Source: Stictocephala bisonia (taxonomy: Eukaryota > Arthropoda > Insecta > Hemiptera > Membracidae). Taken from it: DNA of 64,000 bases. The translations under genes and the position numbers were made by a program. The stretch covers positions 62,001-126,000 of the forward strand of contig JAQJVL010001194.1 in NCBI GenBank assembly GCA_035578905.1. The letters run 5' to 3'. The notes beneath the pieces are model-generated. The model was not told the origin of the DNA. It did no database searches and saw only the letters and a list, made by a program, of their open reading frames with translations. Position 1 is the first letter of the stretch. Each line of letters begins with the position of its first letter. This document shows, one piece after another, positions 1 to 11,775 of this stretch.

Positions 1-660
1 ACCTTCATATATATTTTTATAACGTTCTTCTTAGTAAATGATTTTATAGCTTATAGTAGAAAAACATTAAATACTTAGCAACAGGGATGTTAGGGACAGT
101 TGAGATCACCATTATTTAGTATTGAGGGCGTTTTGAGAGATATTAAAGCTTAGTGCCTTTTCGGAGGACCAACTAACATACACGTTAGTAGAGGAAACAC
201 TACAAAAGACGTTACCACGAACGATCACAGGGAGATGCATTTTATAAGTAGAAAGTAATGAAAAAGGAACCAACTGTACCCTTAGAGGAAACAGTGCATA
301 TCTTGAAGTGAAGAACTGAGAAGATGAGAGTTGAGATGACCGTAGAGATAGATCCACCAGGCCTAGGATGTCGATGTTGTCCAGCGGTCAGTTTGGAGCA
401 CAACACAACACTGTTTTGAGTATACTTTGAATAAAATGCTGAGTAGATTGAGAGGAGAGATTGAGAAACAAAAAAACATGATCACTGACTAATGAAACCA
501 AAACTATACAATATAAGGGAGGTCACGGCAATCGCGACGCGAGATCCGAGCGAACCGTTCTGCATAGCATCATGAGTTCAACTGTTGTTTTAATTTTAGG
601 TATACGGGTGAAGCGTGTTGACGGGGTTCACACCACCGGTTAAAAGGGTTAGACAATGTC
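1..660. other. GC-richer leading segment, no recognised gene
   Basis: The segment is less AT-rich than its surroundings and holds several overlapping short open frames. Examples are a 31-codon plus-strand frame from the ATG at 324 (MRVEMTVEIDPPGLG...) ending at 419, and an open stretch of about 53 codons at 482-641 that is rich in CpG codons. A minus-strand frame at 112-357 overlaps them. I recognise no family, and frames in both strands are open together, as happens when AT-rich stop codons are simply rare. A pyrimidine-rich run ending in TTTTAG at about 600 could be a splice acceptor. It may be untranslated exon, diverged repeat or neutral sequence. Confidence 0.2.
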
Positions 661-2440
661 ACCTGATATTTGACTTTTGGCAAGTGCATGTGCATAGAGG
701 CCAGTAATATTATTTAAATTTCAATATAGTAACAGGTGAATATGTTACGAGTATGTGATTAACAATTTCTGCTTAAGAGATTATAAATACAGATAAGAGG
801 AACAAACTATTAAATTACTTAATTATGAATTACAATTAACTATATGTACAATATCTAATACTAAGTACGGAACAACCACATTCATAAATATGAGATAGAT
901 GTTTTCATTATATGAAATATTATAACATTTATAACTTTTGTTGTTAAAGTATCTTAAAAATTAGCCTTTTATAAATACAAAATAGTAGTTCCCTCACGGT
1001 CATTTACAACTGGTTTACACATATCACACCCATTAACGACGTGGTTTGATATGGGGCTGTACTGTCATAAGTCATCTGAGTTGGACAACACACCATATTG
1101 TCCACACACCCACCCCCAGCCGTGGTCACAAATCATCGAGGCCTCTCCAGCTCGTGAGGGAGAAATCACCGTACGTCGGATTTGCTCCTTGCACAATTAT
1201 TTTTACATTTTAACTGCCAATTTTTGTTTGTGTTCTTTGTAGCAGCAGTCAACAAGAACTTAATGATAACGTGCGCATTAATGACTCTACTATGTTGCAG
1301 ATGAAATTTAAAGAGAACTCAAGCTTTTAATGGTGACAAAATTAACGTAGAACTCGAATTGAATTAATCATTATGATAAAATACGTCAATAGTTGACATT
1401 TCCCTCGTATCTGTTGATGCCACTAAATATGCCATCAAGAGCCTTAAGACTTGATCAGAACGTGTTAATATTCAATATGTATTGTGTATTTACTCCTATC
1501 AGTCCTTAATAAACGCTAGTTACAGAAACAACTTCACCTACTAGATACAATGGGCCTGAATGCCTTTGCGTGAGCTTTATTTGCCGAAGCCTTTGTTTCA
1601 TTTTGCAAAGAATAAAATGGGGAGTAATCATTAATTTAATCATTCACTCATCAGCAATCTTGTTTAGGTGCGATCCTCTCAAGGTACCAGCCGTGTGATC
1701 ATCGACCTTGAAATACGCGTGGGTATTAGACTGTTAATAAATAACCCTTTCTGAGGAACAGTCGAACTCAGTTAGTAACCAGACCACACAGGACTTCCAC
1801 ACTTATCCTACACTCATGTAATCATTCATCTTCGTTTTACAATACACACAAAGTTGTGTCGATGTCTCATATGTAAGAATTAAGCGTTATCCACCGAACT
1901 ACCGTATATGGTGGTATTCGAAATAAATTAAATAAAAAATTAGCAGTTTATTATATTTCTAAAAGCATTAAATTTTAATGAAAAATTAAAATAAATTTGA
2001 CTCACAAAACTATAAAACCAGTTTGATTAAAATTAGAACTATTTTCATTTAATACAACATTGCGTAAATTTATTCAAATGAAACGTTGATGTCAATTTAA
2101 ACTTGTAATAAAAAACAGTCAGTATATTGCTCCGGTAACAATTGACTTTGACTGTTGTTTTAAGTACTTACAGATCCATGAAAAAAGTTGAAAATGTAAT
2201 AAAAGTACCATTTGTTACTAAACATAATAGTAATAATATTTTATTAATTCATCGACGTTTTAAAATATTGTATGTACAATTTAATTCCCACGATTTTGAC
2301 CCCACGACAGTACTTACGTTAGTCAAAGTAAGCACATGAGTTAAAGGTTAATTGCAATCTACAATAAACTTATTTTAGTATTTATTACACGATCATTCTA
2401 ACATTTAAATAGCCTTAATACTTAACAGAGAGTACGAAAT
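661..2440. other. AT-rich sequence with one weak exon-like island
   Basis: Mostly low-complexity A/T sequence. The one island is 1040-1180, where a plus-strand frame from the ATG at 1051 gives a Cys/His/Pro-rich stretch (HTHPQPWSQIIEASPAREGE) and meets a GTACGT donor-like hexamer at about 1171. No convincing acceptor or family match is visible, so I do not call it a gene. Confidence 0.2.
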
Positions 2441-2449
2441 ATATATTTA

Positions 2450-2607
2450 CTATTTACCTAAAGTATGCAAATAAATATCTGAAGTGGAACGTGCAGCCTT
2501 GGAGATGTAAGTCACACTTTTAACAGAGTTGAGACGACGAGTCTCTCCTGGGAGAGGAGTTCTTTCCAAATCACATTTCCATCCTCACTTTCGGAAGCAA
2601 AAGTGTC
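2450..2607 (-). other. possible minus-strand exon island
   Basis: Two minus-strand frames are open over a GC-richer patch. One runs 2584 to 2450 (45 codons including the stop, starting GWKCDLERTPLPGETRRLNS). The other runs 2607 to 2512 (32 codons including the stop, starting DTFASESEDGNVIWKELLSQ). Both look protein-like, but both cannot be real and neither belongs to a family I recognise. Candidate AG acceptors precede each. Chance openness of a GC-richer patch is an equally good explanation. Confidence 0.15.
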
Positions 2608-3570
2608 TTAAGGGATTTACGACTGCTGATGTTTTTAATGCACCAAACAGTTTGGAGTTGGTAACGAAAGTATATTACACTTAAAATTGTGTTAGAATAT
2701 TGACTTTTTTTACTTTTTTGTACAATAAAATGGACAGTACAAGAATTATTTCGTATTCATTAATCAGTTTGAGCACATTCATACCTTAATATAAGGGATA
2801 TATATATTGATCTGGACGTATTTATTTGCATCATATTTGCGATTTTTGTAGCTGTTTTATTATCCCTCATTTTTTTATACTTCATTTTCTTTAAGATTTT
2901 TACTTCTGATGTGTTTGGGAAAACTTTCCATTCTTATTCTTTCCCATCCATGACAGTTCTCTTACACTATCTTTTTTATGGAAAATACTTCCCTGTATTA
3001 ATCCATTTTACCATCCCATAATACTTAGTTCTTTTCCTTAACTGTTTTGGTTCTCTTGTGTCCAGGTTTGGAGTTGGAATTTTATCATGTTTAATTGTGA
3101 TTTTATGACAATTTATTCACATCACCATTTCAAATGATCACATCATTGATCATTTAAGTACATTACACGATAGCTAATGTCATTGTTTAGAAATATAGTT
3201 TACTGTAATAAAATCCTTTATTATTCATATATCCGTAATTACGTTATGATTAATTTTAATAATAAACTAAAAATATTGTTTTTATTAAACTATTTAATAG
3301 GTAATACAAATTAAAAATACGTTTTATCTCACTACACACAGTTCTGGTTCTAAAACAGCAATTCTTATGATTGGTAGTTTAAGATTGGTAGACTACATGT
3401 AGTTAGGTAAGTGTAGATTTATTAAAATGTTTGCTTTTATACCCAATGATTCAAATTAAGTTTTAATTTATAACTCGTTACTAGATTACCATTGCATAGT
3501 GTAATAATATTAAAATATATATTTATTGTTATAGGTTAATATTATTCTTTTGAGAAGGGCTCCTAATTTA

Positions 3571-3665
3571 GCATGGTACGAGCTGGTACAGTAAAAAAAA
3601 TACAAGTGAATGTTATACAGCATTTACTTCAGTATAAATACAAGATGTACAGATATGGTGGTAAT
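3571..3665 (+). repeat. dispersed repeat, copy 1 (partner at 8779-8905)
   Basis: Compared with 8779-8905 it shares the ordered blocks TACGAGCTGGTACA / TACGTGTTGGTACA, TACAAGTGAATGT / TACAAGTAAACGT, AGTATAAATACAAGATG / AATATAAGCACAAAATG and ATATGGTGGT / TTATGGTGAT. It lies about 120 bp upstream of the non-LTR RT fragment, so it may belong to the same insertion or be separate. No coding function is evident. Confidence 0.5.
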
Positions 3666-3781
3666 CTATTTTGGAGAAATCCACTTAACGTCAGCAGATC
3701 GGAGGAACTCACAAGAAATTCACTACTGACGAAGATAGAGGTGAGAAGCACTTATAAATAGCAACTAATGTTCCTATATAA

Positions 3782-4426
3782 AAGGATTTGGGTGTAATCT
3801 TTGATTCGTTTTTCAAATTTGACATTCACATAAACTCAATGATTAATAAATCACTCCAAATGCTAGGATTTATCACCAGAAACACCAAGTTATTTTCGTC
3901 CATAGAAACTATAATCGGTTTGTATTTTTCATTTGTTAGAAGCAGACTAGAATACTTTGCCCCAATCTGGGATCCATATATACATTACCACATATCATCA
4001 ATAGAGGCCATTCAAAAATAAATTCTTAAGATACCTATATTTAAACGATTTAATATTTTTTGTCCTAGAGATCTCTCAACAGATATATTGAGAGTTTTGT
4101 TTTCATTTGAATCGTTAGCCAGTGGAAGAGCCAAATCAAATATCATTTTGGTGTTCAAAGTATTACACAATTTTGTTGATAGCTCTTATTTATTAGATAA
4201 AATTAAGTTAAATGTCCCTAGAAGTAATTTGCGTTCATCCATAGTTTTTTACATACCTCGAAGTGTTACTGTACAATTTTATAATTTGTCTTTGTTTAGA
4301 GCACTTCACCTAATAAATAAGTTTAAAACAGAAATAGATGTTTTTAATTCAAAAATGAGTTTGTTTTTAATTGAAGTAAATAAAATTCTTCACTTTCATA
4401 AAATGGATATTCACTGCAATATTTAA
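3782..4426 (+). pseudogene. non-LTR retrotransposon RT, C-terminal fragment, one stop
   Basis: The frame begins KDLGVIFDS, the classic segment just after the palm of Jockey/CR1-type reverse transcriptases. It continues through INKSLQMLGFITRNTK and YFSFVRSRLEYFAPIWDPY to the post-RT C-terminal region. It runs in one frame from 3782 to the stop at 4424-4426, interrupted by a single TAA at 4019-4021 in the IQK*ILKI segment, where family members usually have a basic residue. The catalytic RT motifs and any endonuclease domain are missing upstream, as expected of a 5'-truncated LINE copy. It is therefore dead. The assignment to a non-LTR RT rests on motif recognition; the exact clade is uncertain. 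Confidence 0.85.
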
Positions 4427-4647
4427 CTTCTTTTTGTTTCTAAAGTTATGTTTGGATAAATATTATTTGTTAGCTCACGCTACATAGTTGATTATTACTG
4501 TTAAGCCTGTATTATATACTTTTAGCATAGTTTACTTATTCTTGTACTGAAAATAATTGTTGTGTAGTTATAGTTTTGTGAAAATGGCTGTATTAGGTTT
4601 TTACCTGAAGCTGTTATGTAAAGAGTCATAAATAAATAAATAAATAT
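3782..4647 (+). mobile_element. 5'-truncated non-LTR retrotransposon with 3' tail
   Basis: The RT fragment is followed by about 200 bp of untranslated sequence and then a short tandem tail, ATAAATAAATAAATAAATA, at about 4628-4646. Such simple-repeat tails are the usual 3' ends of Jockey/CR1/RTE-like LINEs. Target-site duplications could not be placed because the 5' junction is unclear. Confidence 0.75.
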
Positions 4648-4734
4648 ATTAGTTTACGAAATTAACAACATTTTGGTAGACTTTCAAAACTAAGGGTTTT
4701 TTATTTCTTTTCCTTACCTTGTTTTTTATTTCTC

Positions 4735-4890
4735 CCTATTTTGTCATCTAGAAGGGTTCCTTTACCATACAATCAATCAATATTTTGTTGTTCTTGACAA
4801 GTAAAGTGGTCTCAACAAGTGGAAGGGTTGTAAGTGCTTGTCAATTCAGCCCCTTACTTACCCAGACACCGGCCTTCACGTCAATAACGT
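4735..4890 (+). repeat. dispersed repeat family E, copy 1
   Basis: It shares with 10008-10225 and 11550-11775 the core AATCAATAT...TTGTTCTTGACAAGTA, followed by GTC..CAACA, a GAGGGTTGTAAG-like block and ACTTACCC. The 5' half is poorly conserved in this copy. No open frame is shared, so it is probably a short non-autonomous element. Confidence 0.5.
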
Positions 4891-5002
4891 CCACCAGTCT
4901 TTATAGTTTGTATCGTAAAAATTCTGGACAATCATTTAGTTGTGCGAATCAAATTTGAGTGTCATACATTGTTCTAAGGTCAAAAACAAAATATTATTAT
5001 TA

Positions 5003-5484
5003 GAATTGATAAATGGTTCCAAATAATTGGAACAAACTTTTCCCCATATTAAACGCAAAAAAATTAAAACTTTGAAAATTACCAGTTTGATTCCCAAATA
5101 TGTTTTTTGCCATAACACAAAAATTAGTCATGTGGTTTTTACTGAAGATTTTAAACTATAATTCACATTTTTCCTGAAAATTTAATCAAAACTGTTAGAG
5201 CAGTCTTTGAGAAAATTCCATTTTCGTTTATGACCATGAAAAAACTAAACTAAAATGGAACAAAACCTAAATACCGAATATAATAAAAATTTATCCATCC
5301 ATTTGGTATCCAGCAAACTGAAAATACACAGACACCAACATATTTTTTTTTTCGAAAAAAAACACCTTTTTTGGGTTCAGGGTTAGCCTAAAATGGATTT
5401 TTGTAACATATTGTAAAGAACATTTTTTTGGATGATCACAATACTTTCTCTATGATAACGCGTATGTGAGAAAATAAAAAAGAT
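5003..5484 (-). repeat. dispersed repeat family F, copy 1 (reverse)
   Basis: One of four copies (others at 20095-20640, 26815-27237, 27953-28490). Read on the minus strand it starts at a CTTTCTC..ACGCGTTATCATAGAGAAAG-like end. It then passes a block matching the CGCTGGA..CCAAA segment seen in the other copies, continues through GCCATAACACAAAAATTAGTC to ACCAGTTTGATTCCCAAATA, and ends near GGTTCCAAATAATTGGAAC. Copies differ by many substitutions and indels. None has a long open frame. Confidence 0.65.
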
Positions 5485-8400
5485 AATTACTTAATACATA
5501 TACATTATATAAATAACCTATATATCATTGTACCAGTGTTGGCTATATCTTTTAATTTGGTTCTACATTAAATAATAATTAAAATAGAAATACACATAAT
5601 TTTCAGTCATTCGTAGAAAGTAAGAACGTTCAAATTTGACCTAATATGACTTGTAAGGGAGTTCGATAACAGGTAAGTCATTTAGAAAATATATTCTCCG
5701 GATTTCATATTTATGTTACTAGTCCTGATTGATATATTTACTTAAATAATATGAACGGGCAATATGTTGTACTGCGAATAAAACTGGCCACGTACAATTT
5801 GTAAATAAGATCAAAACAAGTTATATATGGCATACTTAGTTTGTAATATATTATTAAAATTAGAAATAAATTATCATCACGCTATCATAAATGTTTAATA
5901 ATATTTGATAACCGTTAAAAAAATAATACCACACGAACACTTGAGCTTCCTCTGTATGTACTATAAAAGACTATAATATTCCATTTATATAAATTGCCAG
6001 TGCATTGTATATTTTTTAAACGTCATAGCACAAAGTAAAGCTTATCTTTGTGAAATAAACCTTTGAATGCGTTTGTCGAAGGCAAAGCGGATATTGCCTA
6101 TCCAAACAGTGTGGTATAAGCCCTATTCCAAAGTAGTTGCTTCATCGTTTCTATTCACTATTGATTTATAGTATTTTGGAGTTGAAATATTTGTTATATA
6201 CGTATTTCATGATACATCATTAGATTGCTGTATACACCTCTGTGTATTTATACATAACAAGTGTTCTTAGATTTTTGATTATGTAATATATCATTATTTA
6301 AATAAAATAAAACACAATACAATATTCGTCATCACCTGTCAAAATGATAAGCTATGAATGTTTTAGTTATTAATAAGTTTTTTAAATTGAACATTTGTTA
6401 CGGTCATATAATAAAAGATGCTTTAAAATTAAATACATATTGTAAATATCAAATGTAAACTTACAATTAATTAATACATGTTGCATATTCAAAATGAAAT
6501 AAAAGGCAAATAGGTCATCTAATAAACGTTCTTAAACACTAATACATCTAAAACCCCACTAATTCATTATTGTAGGTGAGTAGTTGTACAGGTGAGTAGT
6601 TCTACCACTTGACTTAAGTAGGCGTAAAATGAATAGATTGCAGATATAGTCAATTATAGTCTCATTACTGTAGTTTCTTCCTTGTTATCACTAATAAATT
6701 TATTTACAGATAAATATTCAAACATGCTTCATATGAGTTGATCTACAATTATATGGTACATATAAGTACCAAATGTGAGGGTTATCGGTCCATGAATTAG
6801 GCTGTTATTGTGAATCTAACAAACAGTTGGGTCATATAAAACCTTCGTTTTCATTGGTTGTCCCACATTTATTATTATTATTAATACATTAGTTTGTTTT
6901 GTTTTTTAAAAACTGTAATTTTAAAATATTGTTAAATAAAGTAATATTCTTAACTCAAAACACTATCAAATAGCCAATAATATAATTTTAACCACACAAG
7001 CCTAGAATCTCATATACATAAAAAAAAATGTCATTTGATAGTTTTATAAATTTTTTCACAGTATATATCGTCGATTTGTTCGTATACGAATTTATTTAAT
7101 ATACATATGTAAAAAAACAGCATGTTATTGTATTCACAATGTATCTTGTTCGCAAATCATTTACTTTTGTATAAATGTTTTGATATAGATAATGTAATCA
7201 TTAATAAAGGACTAAACTGCCAAAATGTCACCCAAGAGGCAAAGAACAACGTTAATGATTACGTAGCAGGCTTAGTTTATGTTTCTGACTAGCTTTTGTT
7301 CCTTCTTCGATAATACAACGTCATTGAATGGGCATCCCTGTTCAATGAATGAGTATTTGTGAAATATGTGCAACCATAGCTGTACACGTCTACTCCAATT
7401 TTACACAATCAGCTTAAGGTAGAAATGATCAGTTGTTCTTATCGAACCTATCACTCAAATTCATAAGGTGATTACATAGCCACTTTATGTTTTAGAAAAC
7501 AAAATCAGTGGGGAAAATACAGTTCAGGCTATATCAAAACTCCTGACGTACTATGAGGTTAAATAACACGTAATATTTGTCTTGAAAATCATTCTTGAAA
7601 GGAGTAAACATTTTATACAAGTTTACTTTGTCTAATAAATCAAATATTTCGAGGTTTTTAATATGTATAATACAATTTTTTTCGTAAGTGTTATCGTAAA
7701 TACATAAAACCAATACTGTAAACATTTGTTAAGTGCTTTCGAAAATGAATAAAGAAGTATTTTATACAATTTTGTTATAAACATGGTAATTTTATTCAAA
7801 ATTCTTAAACAAGTTACGGATATAATTTCAAACAACTAACTTCCTAATTTACTAATGTATTTCCTATTCGTCTTAAATTATTTCTAAAACTAACTTACAA
7901 AAGAAAGTAAAATGAAAAGAAGGCTACATAATAGTGAGATATGTAGGTCCCTGATGAGACTCTTGAAGGGTGTTTTACAATGGGGCATGATCAAGGCTTC
8001 CCTGCTAGGACGGAGTGTTTTGTGTTTGGAGAGTGAAAAGGATATTTTAGGATATTTTTCGTTTACATCAAAATATGATAAATGAAGATGCCTGTAATTC
8101 CATATAATTTCTTAATTAACAAATACTATTATACTGTTAATATGTTAATACTGAAGATGTTGATTTATTATTAGAAACATTCTTAATAATAAAAACGTTT
8201 TATTTTTATTACATGATTGTTGATTTATGGTATTGACACTTTTTGATTTCGTAAGAGAACTTTGTAAATCAACATCAAGCTCGTAATGTGATATGATTTA
8301 CTTGGAAAGAAGTAAACATACAGTTTTTAATGATTTAAAATTAAATTTTAACAGTAAGTAACAATTATAAATTTAAATTATTAATTTAATTTCTCATTAA

Positions 8401-8517
8401 TATATTTCTCATTATTATAATTTAATATATTTCACATTAATACACAACTTAATGATTGTTCATGTAGGAAGATAGAATTTTAAAACTCTACAGGAACTAA
8501 AACTAAAAACTGTTGTA
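5485..8517. other. AT-rich sequence, nothing recognised
   Basis: Long A/T-rich stretch with no supported gene, repeat family or structured RNA. The only points of note are a GC-richer patch at 6068-6140 containing the nonamer CGGATATTG (6088-6096), which recurs elsewhere in the window, and a moderately GC-richer stretch at 7940-8040. Confidence 0.4.
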
Positions 8518-8712
8518 GGAAAAAAAGAACCTCAAACAACGAATGTGAGCAGATGCCAGATAAAGAAAAGGGGAGCTTCGTCAGCACACAACATTTGTAG
8601 CAAATCTCCCTTATCTTGCAGACTTCGCACCACGAGCCGCTGCTCTCCTGATTGCATCCCTTCCTTTGTTTGAACCACCCTACACTCCTGACAATTTTTC
8701 ACTTCATATTTT
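8518..8712 (+). repeat. dispersed repeat family A, copy 1
   Basis: About 195 bp, matching copies at 10455-10662 (+), 13331-13532 (-) and 18560-18735 (+). Shared blocks include GATAAAGAAA, GGGGAGCTTCGTCAGCACAC, AACATTTGTAGC, CTCCCTTATCTTGCAGACTT and ATTGCATCCC. From the CTTCGTCAG block all but the 18.6-kb copy keep one frame open (LRQHTTFVANLPYLADFA, then R..A.L.ASLPLFE). No target duplication or terminal inverted repeat is obvious. It is followed by an (AAT)n run at about 8749. Confidence 0.75.
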
Positions 8713-8748
8713 AAGTGACAAAATCTTAATTCCTCTCCTTGACAGTTT

Positions 8749-8925
8749 AAAATAATAATAATAATAAAGTTTTTTAATTAGCATAATACGTGTTGGTACA
8801 TATACAGTACAAGTAAACGTCACATAGCACACATTTTTTAAATATAAGCACAAAATGCACAAATATATTACAATACAAGTACAAAATGCACAAATTTTAT
8901 GGTGATCGATAATAATAATAATAAT
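8749..8925 (+). repeat. (AAT)n tracts flanking a dispersed repeat copy
   Basis: An AAT microsatellite (about 8749-8765) is followed by a copy of the 3571-3665 repeat (8779-8905), in which the ACAAGTACAAAATGCACAAA segment is partly duplicated. A second ATA/AAT run ends the block. It is probably the 3' tail of one or two old retroelement insertions. Confidence 0.4.
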
Positions 8926-9318
8926 TAACTGCTACATTAAGAATATTGTTAGCATTTAAAATATTTCATTTGTTTATTGAATAAATGAAAAGAACGTAAC
9001 TAAACTAACACTTATTATTATAAAAAACACTAATTATTATAAAAAAATACTGAACAAAGATAAAAATATTAGTAAAGTCAAATAAATGCCCTAAAAACTT
9101 ACAAATACATAACGAGTTCAGTTGAATAATACTTTAAAAACATATTTTGCCATTTTTTCCCGTTTAGTATTGTTGTTCACATAACCTTAGCGTTTAGTAA
9201 ATGAATTATAATAATTTCAGGCAAATTTATAATATTATCACTAAATCTAGTACATTAACTTTTCTTTTTCTTTGGAACAAATATGATGACCTAATTTCAA
9301 GCATATTTTGAGACAATT

Positions 9319-9660
9319 CACTAGAACCTCGCTTAACCGACGTATACAGGCCGTGATGACGTCAGATAAGGGAAAATGTCGGATAATAGGGAATTGCTGT
9401 ATCTGCTAATTCAAAAACACAGTAGATGACAAGTAATTTATTGCTGTATTAAATTGTTACGTAATTTACGTAATGCAGTACATGCACTACAATATACAAT
9501 CAAACTTTAACAAATTAAAATATTTTCGTTGTATAAATGTCAGTTCCGGTCCCAACTATCTTGGAAAATCAAACGTTATTTACGGTGGCGATTTCGGAAC
9601 GGATATGTCGATTGAAACGGAATGTCGAATAACAGCATATTGGATAACGCAGCTCTACTG
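9319..9660 (+). mobile_element. pogo/Tigger-like MITE with imperfect TIRs
   Basis: The left end CACTAGAACCTCGCTTAACC and the reverse complement of the right end CAGTAGAGCTGCGTTATCCA agree at most positions, with about 15 of 22 aligned bases identical. CAGTAGAACCTCG.TTATCC is the terminal motif typical of pogo/Tigger-type Tc1-mariner elements. The right flank is TA, the expected duplicated target; the left flank reads TT. Internal GGATAA/TCGGATAA motifs near both ends resemble subterminal repeats. No transposase is present; the open frame at 9473-9694 starts inside the element and runs past its end, and is not a gene. Confidence 0.6.
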
Positions 9661-10007
9661 TAGTCAAAATAATATTGCAATAAGGATATGTTGATGATTT
9701 GGCAAACATTATAAAATATTAGAGGTCTCGCACCAATTTAGGTAAAACACACATACAGAGAATTTAGTGTTAACTAAAGTTTATTGATGTTCAAGTTTTA
9801 AAACAGCATTTCTTGTAACATCAAAAATTCTAAAAACCTTAATCTTAAATTGTTTTTATTTCTGGCATACACTGTAAACATTTTATTTTATACTATGTTT
9901 TAATGAAAACTATTTCTACTTTAATATGATGAAATAAATATATAAATTAGGTAAAATTGCTGTTCATTAGACACATTTCACAAGATAATACATATTTACC
10001 CTCCACT

Positions 10008-10225
10008 AAGAGCAATTTAGCCTCACTCCTCCTTCAAATCCCCTTAGTTTACCCGAGGGGATGAGCCTTTGTAAGGGAGGGGTTGTCCCCCACCTAACAA
10101 TTAATCAATATGTGATTGTTCTTGACAAGTAATGTAGTCAACATAAGTCGAGGGTTGTGAGAACTTTGCAATGAAGTCTGCTACTTGAATACTTACCCCT
10201 TTCTTACATTAGCTAGCGTGGTTGT
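10008..10225 (+). repeat. dispersed repeat family E, copy 2
   Basis: Nearly the same organisation as 11550-11775: TTAGCCTCACTCCTCCTTCA, a run of C, TTAGTTTACCCGAGG, CCTTTGTAAG, AATTAATCAATATGTGATTG, TTCTTGACAAGTA, AGTCAACATAA, TCGAGGGTTGTGAG and TACTTACCCCTTT. The two copies lie 1.55 kb apart in the same orientation. Confidence 0.7.
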
Positions 10226-10454
10226 AGGTATGTTGTAGTATTACTAAGTCAATACTAGTCTCTAATAGATTACAAATATTAAACAATACAAAAAGTCTTT
10301 TTACGTTTAATAATGTATTAAGTATATTTAAATATGTTTTTAAGTACATAATATTTTATGTAGTTGTAATTAGTAACAATAATAAAAATAATATGTTGTT
10401 AAATAAACTACGTATGTTATTATTTTTTAAATCTTAAGTAGCAAATATCGATTG

Positions 10455-10662
10455 TCAAAAGAAATAAAATAACTCAAACTGTGACGTAGATACTGGATAA
10501 AGAAAGGGGAGCTTCGTCAGCACACAACATTTGTAGCATATCTCTCTTATCTTGCAGACTTCGCATTGCGAACGACTGCTCCCCTCATTGCGTCCCATCC
10601 TTTAAGTTATTTGAACCACCCAACTATACTTCTCACGTTTTTTTCACTTTACTCTTTTAAAT
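10455..10662 (+). repeat. dispersed repeat family A, copy 2
   Basis: Matches copy 1 from ACTCAAAC through GATAAAGAAAGGGGAGCTTC and TCTTATCTTGCAGACTTCGC to a TTTTTCACTTT end. The shared frame is open again: LRQHTTFVAYLSYLADFALR, then TTAPLIAS. Substitutions relative to the other copies are frequent. Confidence 0.7.
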
Positions 10663-11260
10663 TTAATTTCTTGGTAGTTGTTATTAAAACAACCTATTTA
10701 GGCCATAAACTGTTGTCTAACTATTTGCTTTTTCTCAATTGTATTTTCAAATGTGGGTTCAACACAGTTATCTTAGTATGTTCATCTAATTTGCTTCAGA
10801 TATATTAATATATATATACTACTGCCAATAAATACTGCAAATATAAAGTTACAGGTAACCGGTGAATTACCATGAACTAGTACTTAAACAAATTACTTAT
10901 AAAACATATTTTATTATTTAATCACGTTTAGTATCATCGTGTTTAAATATTCTCTGTAAATTTAATCAACTTTATTGCATCGTATGGTAAATTTCTTCAG
11001 TAATTAGAAAATATAACACAGGCTTACATAAATAGAAAAATGTCGACCTAAGTTTTAGCAGCTTTAGATAAGGTACATTACCTTAGATAAGTGTCAAAGC
11101 TTGTGTCAAAGTGCCAAAGGGTCATTGAAGTTATCTTGTTAATTGGAGTTTACATGTTTTAAGTTTGGATTTTACACGTATATGTCATCATGGGTATCCT
11201 TCCACAGTGGTTACTAATACTGTTAAACTTGTGAGTTGAGACCATTCTTACGTGTCATTC

Positions 11261-11301
11261 GCCCTGAAGATGGTCTGCATCAGTGTGGCTGAAACGTCGG
11301 C
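11261..11301 (+). ncRNA. hammerhead-ribozyme-like core (PLE type)
   Basis: The conserved box CTGAAGA (11264-11270) fits the hammerhead CUGANGA core. The GAAA box (11291-11294) follows a weak 4-bp stem II (GGTC/GGCT, two wobble pairs, one unpaired U). GCC (11261-11263) can pair with GGC (11299-11301) as stem I around a GTC cleavage triplet. The stem III sequence ACGT is its own complement, so pairing would have to be between two molecules. PLE terminal repeats are known to carry minimal hammerheads of this kind. Activity is not shown. Confidence 0.4.
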
Positions 11302-11549
11302 AGTTATTGTAAATACATTTATGACGTGGTTTATATACAAATACCAAGTTTAACGTAGTTTTTATTTCATTTTAACGTTATATTTAAATTACACAGAGAA
11401 ATTCAAACAATAAAATAATATATTTGAATATTGAGAGAATATTACCCAATATTATTTTGGAAAGTTGCTTCATTATTAGATCAGATAATTATAAGAAAAA
11501 AGCTATACAAAGATTATTCATATAAGACATATATACCATCTACATTCGA

Positions 11550-11775
11550 ACATTACTAGACGCAGATTAGCCTCACCCCTCCTTCAAACCCCCCCTAGTT
11601 TACTCGGACGGACCTTTGTAAGCACGGGGGTGAGGGATTGTTCACCATCAAATAATTAATCAATATGTGATTGTCCTTGACAAGTATAATAGTCAACATA
11701 ACTCGAGGGTCGTAAGAGTATGCCAATGTAGTCAATGCTACTTCAATAGTTACCCCTTTTTACATCAACTAACGT
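11550..11775 (+). repeat. dispersed repeat family E, copy 3
   Basis: Matches 10008-10225 block for block: TTAGCCTCACCCCTCCTTCA, the C run, TAGTTTACTCGGACGG, CTTTGTAAG, AATTAATCAATATGTGATTG, CTTGACAAGTA, AGTCAACATAACTCGAGGG and GTTACCCCTTTTTACAT. Confidence 0.7.

Noticed and set aside
112..357. 81-codon minus-strand open frame
   Set aside because: Plus-strand frames are open over the same bases; Ser/Phe-rich composition with no domain. Treated as a low-stop-density effect.
7940..8040. CTGATGAG at about 7951 as another hammerhead core
   Set aside because: No GAAA box at a workable distance and no stem II pairing.
9473..9694. 73-codon open frame
   Set aside because: Lies largely inside the pogo-like MITE and reads into its right end; not a gene.
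10566..10808. 80-codon open frame
   Set aside because: Starts in a family A repeat copy and runs into AT-rich flank; no independent support.
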